From contig CADBTK010000253.1 of assembly GCA_902797585.1 (NCBI GenBank), positions 1 to 7,264 of the forward strand: a DNA stretch of 7,264 bases, written 5' to 3'. The position numbers and the translations under genes were made by a program. Origin of the DNA: Erysipelothrix rhusiopathiae. Its GTDB lineage: Bacteria; Bacillota_I; Bacilli_A; Erysipelotrichales; Erysipelotrichaceae. Shown here in pieces: positions 1 to 6,530 of the stretch; position 1 is the first letter of the stretch, and every line of letters starts with the position of its first letter. Below the pieces are notes generated by a model. It worked only from the letters and a program-made list of their open reading frames with translations. It searched no databases and was not told the origin of the DNA.

Positions 1-2218
1 AAGCTAGTCCATCATCATTCACACCTTCGAATGATTGACCATTCCAGTTGTGTAATCCACCATTGAACATACGTTCATAGATGTAAACTGGATAGTTCGG
101 GAAGTTATCTCTTCCTGGAATCGCTTCTCCACTAGTTGCATCTGTGTGGTCTTTTGTTTGGAAGTAAATATCTTGATAAGATTGAACATCCGCACTTGGA
201 TATGTACTTTCAGGATCAATACCATTGTTGAAAATAGCAGCTCCATCCAATACACGAACTTGCGCTGTACCTGTTGTACAAGTTGCTAGTCCACCACCGG
301 CATGTTGGGCAAAGTTGTCATAAATAGCAGCATCCCACATTTTGGCATACCCCATATTAATGAACAATCCACCACCCGCAAAGTCATAAGCGTATTCTAC
401 TTGATTTCCAATAAATTCTGTTGGGTCTCCATCTAAATCTTTAAAGATGGCTGTACCATATTTCAATGACATACCACCACCATAAATAGATGCGTAGTTG
501 TCATGGAATTTGGCACCATTTACATTCACAACAGTACTAGCTCCGTTGGCATAAACGGCTCCACCACTACCTAAGTTATATCCCCAAACACGGTTTTCTT
601 TGAATTGTGTTCCATTGAAAGTCGCATTTGGAATATTGTTAAGGTAGATAGCTCCACCATCCATTGTTCTAAACCCATATTCTTCATCAATTAAACCATT
701 GTTGTTGAATTGAGCTTTTCCAATTGTAACTGAACTCATATCTGTTAAAAATAAAGCTCCACCTAAAGATTCATTCGTACCACCCGCAAATCCATTTTTA
801 TTAAATGTAGAATTGTCATCAATCGTTAATGTTCCACCTTCCATCGAGATAGCTCCACCACGACGATTAACAGTATTCTCTTCGAATTTACAGTCTGTAA
901 TAGTTACATCTGAATCTTTTGCATTAATAGCTCCACCAAAGGCAGCTTTATTGCTTATGAAATCTGTATTTGAGAATGTAGCTGTTGAATTTGTTAAACC
1001 AATAGTTCCTGGAACTTGAGTGGTGTTGTTTCCAATCAAAGAATCTTCAACTTTCAAAACACCATTTTTTACATTAATAATGTTTCCTTCTCTTTGTGAA
1101 CCATTGTCGAATCCGTTCTTATTATTATCAATAAGAGCCTTTTTCAACTCAATAGTACCACCATCGGTCATAATATAAGCGGCATCAGACCCACTACTTT
1201 TTGTTGCGTTAGTAATAGTCGAACCATCTACAATTAATGTTCCACCAGCTTCAACTTTTATCGCAAAGTTATGTCCTAATTCATTTAATCTTATATTAGA
1301 ATTAACTAGTTTTAATATTGCTCCAGCTTTTACGATAATACCTTTGTTTTTTAAACTAATTACACTATTTTCAATGACGGTAGTCCCATTGACTATATTG
1401 ATAGTTCCATTGTTATCAATATAGTTTCTTCCAAAACCTTTAACATTAGAGATTTTATTCTCTCCTTTAAAGTTAACAGTTCCTCCTTGCGCATTGGCAT
1501 TACTAGGAGTGCCTCCAACTTTAATCAAGGTACTATCAAACAAATTGTCAAAACCATTAAATGTCACATTTTCAAAATCAGCCGTTGACCCTTGTGTCAC
1601 CCAGATTAGTGGATCGTAGGAAGAACGATTTACATTAAAAATAGTATCAATGGCTTCTAATTTTGTTCCTTCTTGTAAGGCAACAAACTTTCTTCTACCA
1701 TTTCCACCTGTTTCTTCTACAACTACTCCTTTTAAAACCAATTTACCATTGGCCTTTTGAACGACAATAGCTATATACTCTCCATATCCAGTCGATCGTT
1801 GTGAACTATTATTAATTGTAGAATCTTCAATAGTTAAAGTCCCTTTTGGCCAAATAACACCTTGACCAGAAACGGTAATAGTTTCACCTGACCAAGTTTC
1901 ATTTCCATTAACATTGGTTCCCGTTGTAATATTACGAGTTGCTTCATTTACATTTAATACATCATCGTCTGCTTTTGAATCCTCTTGTGCCTGTTGTTCG
2001 GCTTGTGAGTTAGATTCATCTTGCGTAGCTTTTGATTCTGTTTCTTCTGTCGTTGCATCTTCTGCAGATGGATCTTCAACTGGTTGTTGTTCTACAACCG
2101 TATCTTCTTCTGCAGCGTTTTCTTCTGCAAAAATCGGAGTCGAAAACCCGCTAAATAAAATCACAAATAAAACGATCGGCAAAAGTTTCCCTAGTGAATG
2201 AATAAGTTTCTCCTTCAT
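1..2218 (-). CDS. Secreted beta-helix surface protein with Pmp-like repeats (3' end outside window)
   Basis: An uninterrupted frame runs from an ATG at 2216-2218 to the left edge, giving 739 codons with no stop; the C-terminus is missing. Residues 1-31 form a signal peptide: basic start MKEK, a hydrophobic core around residues 12-25, and a probable cleavage site after IFA31. Residues 32-86 are an acidic, low-complexity linker rich in E, D, Q, S, T and A. From about residue 97 the protein is rich in N, G, T, V and I, with short strand-turn units (for example GGTLTIDD, GGTIELKK) typical of right-handed parallel beta-helices. Residues 428-643 carry eight GG[AG]-hydrophobic motifs alternating with FxxN motifs. 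The family role is usually adhesion or a cell-surface structure; the ligand cannot be read here. A sortase motif or other cell-wall anchor would lie in the missing part. The start is supported by a strong SD seven bases upstream. Export is near certain; the adhesin role is inferred. Confidence 0.85.
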   Translation of the reverse strand, partial: MKEKLIHSLGKLLPIVLFVILFSGFSTPIFAEENAAEEDTVVEQQPVEDPSAEDATTEETESKATQDESNSQAEQQAQEDSKADDDVLNVNEATRNITTGTNVNGNETWSGETITVSGQGVIWPKGTLTIEDSTINNSSQRSTGYGEYIAIVVQKANGKLVLKGVVVEETGGNGRRKFVALQEGTKLEAIDTIFNVNRSSYDPLIWVTQGSTADFENVTFNGFDNLFDSTLIKVGGTPSNANAQGGTVNFKGENKISNVKGFGRNYIDNNGTINIVNGTTVIENSVISLKNKGIIVKAGAILKLVNSNIRLNELGHNFAIKVEAGGTLIVDGSTITNATKSSGSDAAYIMTDGGTIELKKALIDNNKNGFDNGSQREGNIINVKNGVLKVEDSLIGNNTTQVPGTIGLTNSTATFSNTDFISNKAAFGGAINAKDSDVTITDCKFEENTVNRRGGAISMEGGTLTIDDNSTFNKNGFAGGTNESLGGALFLTDMSSVTIGKAQFNNNGLIDEEYGFRTMDGGAIYLNNIPNATFNGTQFKENRVWGYNLGSGGAVYANGASTVVNVNGAKFHDNYASIYGGGMSLKYGTAIFKDLDGDPTEFIGNQVEYAYDFAGGGLFINMGYAKMWDAAIYDNFAQHAGGGLATCTTGTAQVRVLDGAAIFNNGIDPESTYPSADVQSYQDIYFQTKDHTDATSGEAIPGRDNFPNYPVYIYERMFNGGLHNWNGQSFEGVNDDGLA
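290..937 (-). repeat. Pmp-like GG[AG]x / FxxN repeat domain of the surface protein
   Basis: Within the surface protein, GG[AG] triplets followed by a hydrophobic residue begin at residues 428, 454, 486, 521, 552, 580, 615 and 641, spaced 26 to 35 residues apart: GGAI, GGAI, GGAL, GGAI, GGAV, GGGM, GGGL, GGGL. FxxN motifs (FISN, FEEN, FNKN, FNNN, FKEN, FHDN, FIGN) fall between them. This pairing resembles the GGAI/FxxN repeats that define chlamydial polymorphic membrane proteins, and related repeats occur in many Gram-positive surface proteins. The last three copies change from GGA to GGG. After residue 643 the regular pattern ends, with a DGAAIFNN segment and then less repetitive sequence. 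Confidence 0.7.
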
Positions 2219-2225
2219 GTTCTCT

Positions 2226-2240
2226 CCTCCTTTCCTCCCT
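2226..2240 (-). promoter_or_regulatory. Tandem Shine-Dalgarno of the surface-protein gene
   Basis: On the minus strand AAAGGAGG (2226-2233) ends seven bases before the ATG at 2218, an ideal distance. A second purine block, AGGGAGG (2234-2240), lies directly upstream. The proximal copy fixes the start codon; the distal copy may be fortuitous or act as a standby site. Confidence 0.75.
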
Positions 2241-2262
2241 GTATAAGACGTTAAGTAATACA

Positions 2263-2341
2263 GTTATACTTATTATAATACTTTAGCTTAACTATTATTT
2301 TGACTTTACCTATCTTTTTCAAAATTTTACATTTACTTAAC
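2263..2341 (-). promoter_or_regulatory. Putative promoter/operator region of the surface-protein gene
   Basis: The 154-base gap between the rpmF terminator and the surface gene is very AT-rich. On the minus strand it holds a perfect TATAAT at 2272-2277 and a TATAAC at 2263-2268, either of which could be the -10. No good -35 sits 17 bases from the first. GTTAAG at 2287-2292 lies 18 bases from the second but is a poor -35 match. GTTAAG recurs on the minus strand at 2336-2341 and in the opposite orientation at 2250-2255. A weak -35 with repeated short elements would fit an activator-dependent promoter, but this is inference. Confidence 0.4.
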
Positions 2342-2372
2342 ATTTGAATGCTTTCTCTATTTTGAAGGGCAT

Positions 2373-2397
2373 AAAAAAAACAGCCATTCGGCTGTTT
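2373..2397 (-). terminator. Rho-independent terminator of yceD-rpmF
   Basis: Read on the minus strand, AAACAGCC pairs with GGCTGTTT (8 bp, 2378-2397) around a GAAT loop. The T-tract formed by the stem end and bases 2373-2377 follows at once. It begins five bases after the rpmF stop codon and separates the operon from the surface-protein gene. Confidence 0.9.
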
Positions 2398-2402
2398 ACA
2401 GA

Positions 2403-2573
2403 TTATTTTTCAACAACTTGTTTGCCGTTGTATTCTCCACAAGAACACATTTTGTGTGCTAACTTGTATTCCCCACAACTTGGGCAACGAGTCAATGTTG
2501 GTGGAACTAATTTGTAGTGAGTTCTACGTTTATTTTTACGTGTTTTAGATCCTCTTCTTTGTTGTACAGCCAT
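2403..2573 (-). CDS. rpmF: 50S ribosomal protein L32
   Basis: The 56-residue product begins [20 protein letters not shown], the basic N-terminus typical of bacterial L32, a small protein of the large ribosomal subunit. A zinc-ribbon half-site CPSC occupies residues 30-33. The second half reads C43-S-C45-G, that is CxC, where the usual zinc form has CxxC, so one residue appears to be missing. The tail [11 protein letters not shown] is otherwise standard. The gene lies 11 bases after the yceD stop. Its SD, TAGGAGGTG (2579-2587), contains the yceD TAG stop codon and ends five bases before the ATG, so translation of the two genes is probably coupled. A terminator follows directly. The yceD-rpmF order is conserved across most bacteria. 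Identification is very secure; the zinc status is uncertain. Confidence 0.97.
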   Translation of the reverse strand: MAVQQRRGSKTRKNKRRTHYKLVPPTLTRCPSCGEYKLAHKMCSCGEYNGKQVVEK

Positions 2574-2584
2574 TACAGCACCTC

Positions 2585-3100
2585 CTAGTCCTTTTCATCC
2601 TTATACAATTCTTTTAACTTTTCCCATCGCGGATCGATGGAATCTTGATCCGGCGTATCCGAATCCGATAAGACTTGCCAGCCATCTCCCTTTGGATAAT
2701 CTTCCCGACTTACATTGGTAATGCTGATGGGTGCTTCCAATAAAATGGCTTGAAAGAGTTCCGGATTGATATCCAGACAATTCTTTTTGACCACGATGAT
2801 TTCCTCTTCGTCATCCTGTTCTAAGGATTGAAAGGAATACGTAGTTTGCGACGTTGTCTCAAATTCCCATTCGATGTCCTCCAATGAAATGGCATCAGGT
2901 ACAATCATAAGTCCATCGATATCCAAATCAGAAAAGACAAGATTGTTTCCATCGTATTGTAGTGTTCCTTGAACGTGAACTTCCGGTACGGATTTTACTT
3001 GTGATTCAGACAATAATTTATTCTCTTCAATCGCAAAATATTCGTCCACTTCAATGATTCCATTGGTAGCTGATACAAAATCTTGTTTTGTAAATTTCAC
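2585..3100 (-). CDS. yceD: YceD/DUF177 family protein (ribosome-related)
   Basis: This 171-residue protein matches DUF177/YceD (YlbN in Bacillus) in size, position before rpmF, and features: a central strand-rich stretch around residues 43-80 with [13 protein letters not shown], an acidic segment (QDDEEE, 95-100), and a C-terminal [11 protein letters not shown] (155-165), the family's DPR..L signature. The cysteine pairs seen in some homologues are absent, as I recall for Firmicute versions. YceD proteins are implicated in 23S rRNA accumulation; the molecular activity is not settled. I chose the GTG start at 3098-3100, not the in-frame ATG at 3121: GAGGTGAT at 3105-3112 is an excellent SD five bases from the GTG, and the predicted transcription start near 3120 excludes the upstream ATG. 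The first gene of the yceD-rpmF operon. Confidence 0.9.
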   Translation of the reverse strand: MKFTKQDFVSATNGIIEVDEYFAIEENKLLSESQVKSVPEVHVQGTLQYDGNNLVFSDLDIDGLMIVPDAISLEDIEWEFETTSQTTYSFQSLEQDDEEEIIVVKKNCLDINPELFQAILLEAPISITNVSREDYPKGDGWQVLSDSDTPDQDSIDPRWEKLKELYKDEKD

Positions 3101-3104
3101 GAAC

Positions 3105-3112
3105 ATCACCTC
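3105..3112 (-). promoter_or_regulatory. Shine-Dalgarno that sets the yceD GTG start
   Basis: GAGGTGAT on the minus strand is fully complementary to the 3' end of 16S rRNA and stands five bases before the GTG at 3100. It lies inside the longer frame that would start at 3121, which argues that those extra seven codons are not translated. Confidence 0.85.
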
Positions 3113-3126
3113 ATGTCGCACTGAAT

Positions 3127-3155
3127 ATTATAATAAACCCACTAGTGATTGTCAA
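3127..3155 (-). promoter_or_regulatory. Consensus sigma-A promoter of yceD-rpmF
   Basis: On the minus strand TTGACA (3150-3155) and TATAAT (3127-3132) are both perfect and are separated by exactly 17 bases. Transcription should start near 3120, giving a leader of about 20 bases before the GTG. This suits a highly expressed ribosomal-protein operon. Confidence 0.92.
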
Positions 3156-3186
3156 CACGTAAAACATGGGGTTTTATAACTCTTTG

Positions 3187-3195
3187 TGGTACACT
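3187..3195 (+). promoter_or_regulatory. Possible extended -10 of tmcAL
   Basis: TG-G-TACACT on the plus strand fits the TGnTATAAT extended -10 pattern with two mismatches in the hexamer. No -35 is seen at the right distance. Transcription would begin near 3202, the A of the tmcAL ATG. An alternative is TTGTCA (3149-3154) with TATAAC (3175-3180), but its 20-base spacer is too long for a good promoter. Weak evidence either way. Confidence 0.35.
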
Positions 3196-3201
3196 AAACA
3201 C

Positions 3202-4215
3202 ATGAAAACATGTGGAATTATTGCAGAATATAATCCTTTTCATAAAGGACACATTTATCACTTAGAACAAGCTAGAAAAATCAGTCAAGCCGATGCGTTA
3301 GTTGTGATTGTCTCTGGTTTTTATTCACAACGAGGATTGCCTTCCTTACTAGATTCTAGTACCAAGGCAAAACTAGCTTTAGAGCATGGAGCGGATTTAG
3401 TACTTGAATTGCCTACTTGTTATGCATGTCAAAGTGCCCAATACTTCTCTAAATATGCACTAGAGTCTTTATCAAGTTTAAAAATAGATTCTTTATGTTT
3501 TGGATCGGAAAGTTGTGACTTACAAGCCTTAGAACAACTTATTGAAACAAATAGAACAACCAATATTGACCCTACACAAAGTATGAATCAAAACTTAAAT
3601 CGGCAAATTGAGCCGAATGATTTATTAGGATACCATTATATCCAAGATTGTCATAAATATGGAATCACTCCATTACCTATCAAGCGTAGTGACCTTTTTA
3701 AAAGTGCTACACAAACTAGAAAAGATTATTTCAATGGGAAGAAACAAGATTTTGACCAATACTTTCATACAAACCAACAATGGTCTAACTACTACCCTAT
3801 TTTAAGAACCATTCTTTTAATGAGTAAACCCGAATGGTTAGCCTCTTTCTTTTTGATTAATGAAGGAATTGAATATCGTTTGATTCAAGCCGCCAAAGAT
3901 AATAAAGACTGGGCACATTTTTTACAACAAGCCAGTTCCAAAACATATTCTTATAATCGCATTATGCGCTCTTGTTTAATGATTTTACTTCAAATCACAA
4001 AAGAAGAAATGGAACATAATTCTTCCTTTTTTGGCATTAAAGTATTAGGAATGAATCAAAAAGGACGACTCCTTTTAAAACAAGCGTCTACTCCTATCTA
4101 TACCAAATATAAAGACTACCCACCCTTTCTACAAAGAGTGCATCAAAAAAGTCTCGATTTGTACAATAGCCAAGAATCGTCTATAATCACCCAAGAGGTA
4201 CTTATTTATGAATAA
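3202..4215 (+). CDS. tmcAL: tRNA(Met) cytidine acetate ligase
   Basis: The 337-residue product belongs to the YlbM/TmcAL family, which activates acetate with ATP and places an acetyl group on the wobble cytidine (C34) of elongator tRNA-Met. GIIAEYNPFHKGH spans residues 5-17 and contains the nucleotide-binding HxGH (14-17). VSGFYSQRG (37-45), the GADLVLELP segment (63-71), LGYHYIQ (142-148) and KSATQTRK (167-174) are the other family landmarks. A C-terminal helical region follows, with VLGMNQKGRLLLKQ. It is shorter than Bacillus YlbM (about 415 residues as I recall), partly because the loop before KSATQTRK is contracted. I start at the ATG beginning MKTCGIIAEYN: the 12 extra upstream codons lack family character and any SD. 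No SD precedes the chosen ATG either. Divergent from yceD-rpmF, as in the ylbM-ylbN-rpmF neighbourhood of Bacillus. Confidence 0.93.
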   Translation: MKTCGIIAEYNPFHKGHIYHLEQARKISQADALVVIVSGFYSQRGLPSLLDSSTKAKLALEHGADLVLELPTCYACQSAQYFSKYALESLSSLKIDSLCFGSESCDLQALEQLIETNRTTNIDPTQSMNQNLNRQIEPNDLLGYHYIQDCHKYGITPLPIKRSDLFKSATQTRKDYFNGKKQDFDQYFHTNQQWSNYYPILRTILLMSKPEWLASFFLINEGIEYRLIQAAKDNKDWAHFLQQASSKTYSYNRIMRSCLMILLQITKEEMEHNSSFFGIKVLGMNQKGRLLLKQASTPIYTKYKDYPPFLQRVHQKSLDLYNSQESSIITQEVLIYE

Positions 4216-4756
4216 AATCATTCTATTGTGGTTTCTTGTCTTTTTAACCACAATATATTGTACATACTTCCCTGCTATACCAAAAAGGAAGAAACACTAT
4301 CGTTATGCCCTATTATTAGGTTGTCCTAGTTTCGACGATGGAAGTATGCGTTCCAGTCAAATCAAACGATGTCAATTAGCTATACAAGCGTATAAAGATG
4401 GACTTTTTGATACGTTGGTGATTGCCGGAGGCGCTGTAAAGAATCAATATGTAGAATCTGAAGAAATGAAATCCTATATCACACAACAGATTCAAATGCC
4501 TATTGTTTGTGAAACAAGATCTACCAATACCTTTGATAACTTCCGTTTTTCTAAAGAGATTATTGGCAATCAAAGTGTTCTTATTTTAACTAGTGGAACA
4601 CATGCACGTCGCGCTTGTGCGATTGCCCGGCAATTCTTTACTAACTATGGATGTCTGTGGTATCCAGAGCATCGTCCAAGACATATTTTTCGAGAAATAA
4701 TCTCACGTATGATTTACATTGCGATTGAAATAAAAAAACTTCTATTGTCAAAATAG
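4208..4756 (+). CDS. DUF218/YdcF-SanA-ElyC family membrane protein
   Basis: The 182-residue protein opens with one hydrophobic helix (residues 3-21), then a basic stretch (PKRKKHYR), suggesting an N-terminal membrane anchor. The DUF218 pattern follows: ALLLGCP (34-40), an Arg-containing helix with RSSQIKRCQLAI (48-59), VIAGGAV (71-77), ESEEM (83-87), ETRSTNTFDNFRFSKEI (102-118, the E..S.NT.EN motif) and ILTSGTHARRACAIAR (126-141, the TS..H..RA motif). Family members are linked to cell-envelope integrity (SanA, ElyC) or bind S-adenosylmethionine (E. coli YdcF); the reaction is unknown. Its ATG overlaps the last eight bases of tmcAL, with AAGAGG (4193-4198) nine bases upstream as SD, so the two are probably co-transcribed and translationally coupled. 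Its TAG stop falls inside the terminator stem. Family assignment is firm; specific function is not. Confidence 0.88.
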   Translation: MNKIILLWFLVFLTTIYCTYFPAIPKRKKHYRYALLLGCPSFDDGSMRSSQIKRCQLAIQAYKDGLFDTLVIAGGAVKNQYVESEEMKSYITQQIQMPIVCETRSTNTFDNFRFSKEIIGNQSVLILTSGTHARRACAIARQFFTNYGCLWYPEHRPRHIFREIISRMIYIAIEIKKLLLSK

Positions 4757-4766
4757 AAGTTTTCTT
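4732..4766. terminator. Bidirectional terminator between the convergent genes
   Basis: AAAACTTCTATT (4735-4746) and AATAGAAGTTTT (4752-4763) form a 12-bp stem with a five-base loop. On the plus strand it ends in TTTTCTT; on the minus strand the T-tract is seven bases (4738 down to 4732). The left arm and loop lie inside the DUF218 gene, whose TAG (4754-4756) is in the right arm. It serves tmcAL-DUF218 and, from the other side, pgcA, whose stop is at 4772. Confidence 0.85.
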
Positions 4767-4771
4767 ATGTC

Positions 4772-6472
4772 TTATTCAGCTGTTAAATCCGCCATTGCCT
4801 TTTGGTAAGTCAATGTTTTTTCGTGAGCGTTGTCTTTGTCTGTTCCTTTAACACAGAAGTAGAATTTACATTTTGGTTCCGTTCCACTAGGACGTACCGC
4901 AATCCAACTTCCATCTTCTAAGAAGTATTTCAAGACATTAGATTTTACAAATCCAGTTAATTCTGTTGTCTTACCATCTTCTTGAATTGTACATTCTTGA
5001 TAATCTTCACTGCGAACTACTTTAACACCGGCAATTTCTTTTGGTGCATCCGCACGTAAGTTTGCCAAGATTTCTTTAATACGATTCGCTCCTGCTTCTC
5101 CAGAAAGAGTTAATGCCACTTGACTTTCTTCATATGTACCATGACGGTCATATAATTCATCCAATACATCAATTAAGTCTTTTCCTTGTTCTTTATAGAA
5201 AGCACAAGCTTCCGCTAAGATAAGTAAGGCTTGAGGCGCATCTTTATCACGAACAAATGGTTTTACTAAAGAACCATAACTTTCTTCATATCCAAAGACA
5301 TAATTCTTTTCACCAGTGATTTCATATTTTGCTACTTTTTCACCAATGAATTTAAATCCAGTTAATGTCTTTTCTGTTTCTACACCATAGTCAGCAGCCA
5401 CTTTTTCTCCTAAGTCACTAGTTACTACGGTATTAAACATGACTGGGTTACTAGGCATTAATCCTTTTTCTTTTAATTGAGAACAAATATATTCAATTAA
5501 TACAGCTCCACTTTGGTTTCCTGTCATAATGACATATTCCCCATTGTGTTTCACTCCTACACCCATACGGTCTGCATCTGGATCACAAACTAAGATAACA
5601 TCAGCATCGTGTTTTTTTGCATATTCAATCGATAAATCATACGCTTCCAAACTTTCTGGGTTTGGTGTTGGTGTTCCAGAGAAATCAGGATCTGGTGCAC
5701 ATTGTTCTTCAACAGGAATGCATTCATATCCCGTTAATTTATAGATGTCTTGTACTGGAATATTTGCCGTTCCATGTTCAGGTGAGAAAACAATTTTAAT
5801 ATCTTTTTTCACATCTGGGTTCAATTGAATCGTTAATACATCTTGGTAATATGCTTTATCTACTGCATCATCCATTACTGTAATTAATTTCTTTTGATCT
5901 TCTGTACAAGCTACATCGATTGCTAATTCATCATCAATGGCATTTACATTAGAAATGACTTGATCGGCTAATGCAGGCACCAATTGACATCCTTTGTCAT
6001 CATACAATTTATATCCATTATATTCTTTCGGGTTGTGACTAGCGGTAATCATGATTCCACCAAAACATTTATTATAACGAACAGCATAAGATAACATTGG
6101 TGTTGGACGTAAAGAATCATATACGTAAGAGCGAATGTTATTCTTTGCTAATAATTCTGCACAGTCAAACGCAAATTCTCTAGACATATGACGGTTGTCA
6201 TACCCAATCGCAATTCCTTTGTCACAAGCTTCTTTCCCATTTTCAATGATGTAGTTGGCATATCCTTGTGTTGCTTTACGAATGGTATGTAAGTTAATAC
6301 GGTTGGTACCAGGTCCTAATAGACCACGCATTCCAGCTGTACCAAATTCAATATTTGTATAGAATGCATCATTTTTTTCTTGGTCACTCATATTAGCTAA
6401 TACATCTTTATAGCGAGCATCCAAGTTAGGGTGATTGACCCATTTTTCAAAACGTTCTTGAACAATAGACAT
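4772..6472 (-). CDS. pgcA: Phosphoglucomutase (alpha-D-phosphohexomutase family)
   Basis: This 566-residue cytoplasmic enzyme is full length and interconverts glucose-1-phosphate and glucose-6-phosphate; many relatives also use mannose phosphates. All four active-site elements are present: the catalytic phosphoserine in TASHNP (Ser145), the metal-binding DPDADR (297-302), the sugar-binding GYEESYG (394-400), and the phosphate-binding RPSGTEPK (527-534). The N-terminal FGTAGMRG (43-50) is typical of the PgcA-like branch of about 560-580 residues and separates it from the shorter GlmM and ManB types. TAGGAGG (6484-6490) precedes the ATG by 11 bases. The gene has its own promoter with a CcpA-type operator and lies after the ptsH terminator, so it is probably monocistronic. 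Its product feeds glycogen synthesis (compare glgA nearby) and UDP-glucose formation. Whether it prefers glucose or mannose phosphate cannot be settled from motifs. Confidence 0.95.
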   Translation of the reverse strand: MSIVQERFEKWVNHPNLDARYKDVLANMSDQEKNDAFYTNIEFGTAGMRGLLGPGTNRINLHTIRKATQGYANYIIENGKEACDKGIAIGYDNRHMSREFAFDCAELLAKNNIRSYVYDSLRPTPMLSYAVRYNKCFGGIMITASHNPKEYNGYKLYDDKGCQLVPALADQVISNVNAIDDELAIDVACTEDQKKLITVMDDAVDKAYYQDVLTIQLNPDVKKDIKIVFSPEHGTANIPVQDIYKLTGYECIPVEEQCAPDPDFSGTPTPNPESLEAYDLSIEYAKKHDADVILVCDPDADRMGVGVKHNGEYVIMTGNQSGAVLIEYICSQLKEKGLMPSNPVMFNTVVTSDLGEKVAADYGVETEKTLTGFKFIGEKVAKYEITGEKNYVFGYEESYGSLVKPFVRDKDAPQALLILAEACAFYKEQGKDLIDVLDELYDRHGTYEESQVALTLSGEAGANRIKEILANLRADAPKEIAGVKVVRSEDYQECTIQEDGKTTELTGFVKSNVLKYFLEDGSWIAVRPSGTEPKCKFYFCVKGTDKDNAHEKTLTYQKAMADLTAE

Positions 6473-6501
6473 ACTAAATATTTCCTCCTAAAATTATCTA
6501 T

Positions 6502-6530
6502 ATTATACCATTGAACACTTAGGAATGAAA
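6502..6530 (-). promoter_or_regulatory. pgcA promoter with extended -10
   Basis: On the minus strand TATAAT (6502-6507) is preceded by TGG, giving a full extended -10, TGGTATAAT. Seventeen bases further up, TTTCAT (6525-6530) is only a poor -35, which the TGn element can compensate. Transcription would start near 6495, with a leader of about 22 bases that contains the SD. Confidence 0.8.

Noticed and set aside
19..255. 78-codon minus-strand frame.
   Set aside because: It is in another phase of the surface-protein gene, whose own frame stays open through the same bases and has clear repeat character.
813..1019. 68-codon plus-strand frame.
   Set aside because: It lies wholly antisense to the surface-protein repeats, with no SD or promoter and no recognisable features.
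1914..2201. Serine-rich 95-codon frame on the plus strand.
   Set aside because: It is antisense to the signal peptide and acidic linker of the surface protein; the Ser/Ala richness is the complement of its Glu/Asp/Ala codons. It has no SD.
2219..2402. Searched for a riboswitch, T-box or small RNA upstream of the surface gene.
   Set aside because: Apart from the terminator, the -10 candidates and the SD, I see no stable nested stems or known riboswitch core motifs.
3166..3201. In-frame 12-codon upstream extension of TmcAL.
   Set aside because: There is no SD and no family resemblance; TmcAL proteins begin just before GIIAEYNPFH. Translation from 3166 is not strictly excluded.
4376..4573. 65-codon minus-strand frame inside the DUF218 gene.
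   Set aside because: The plus-strand frame carries conserved family motifs across this interval; the antisense frame shows none.
5529..5799. Two overlapping plus-strand frames inside pgcA.
   Set aside because: They are antisense to the conserved metal-binding region of phosphoglucomutase and have no initiation signals.
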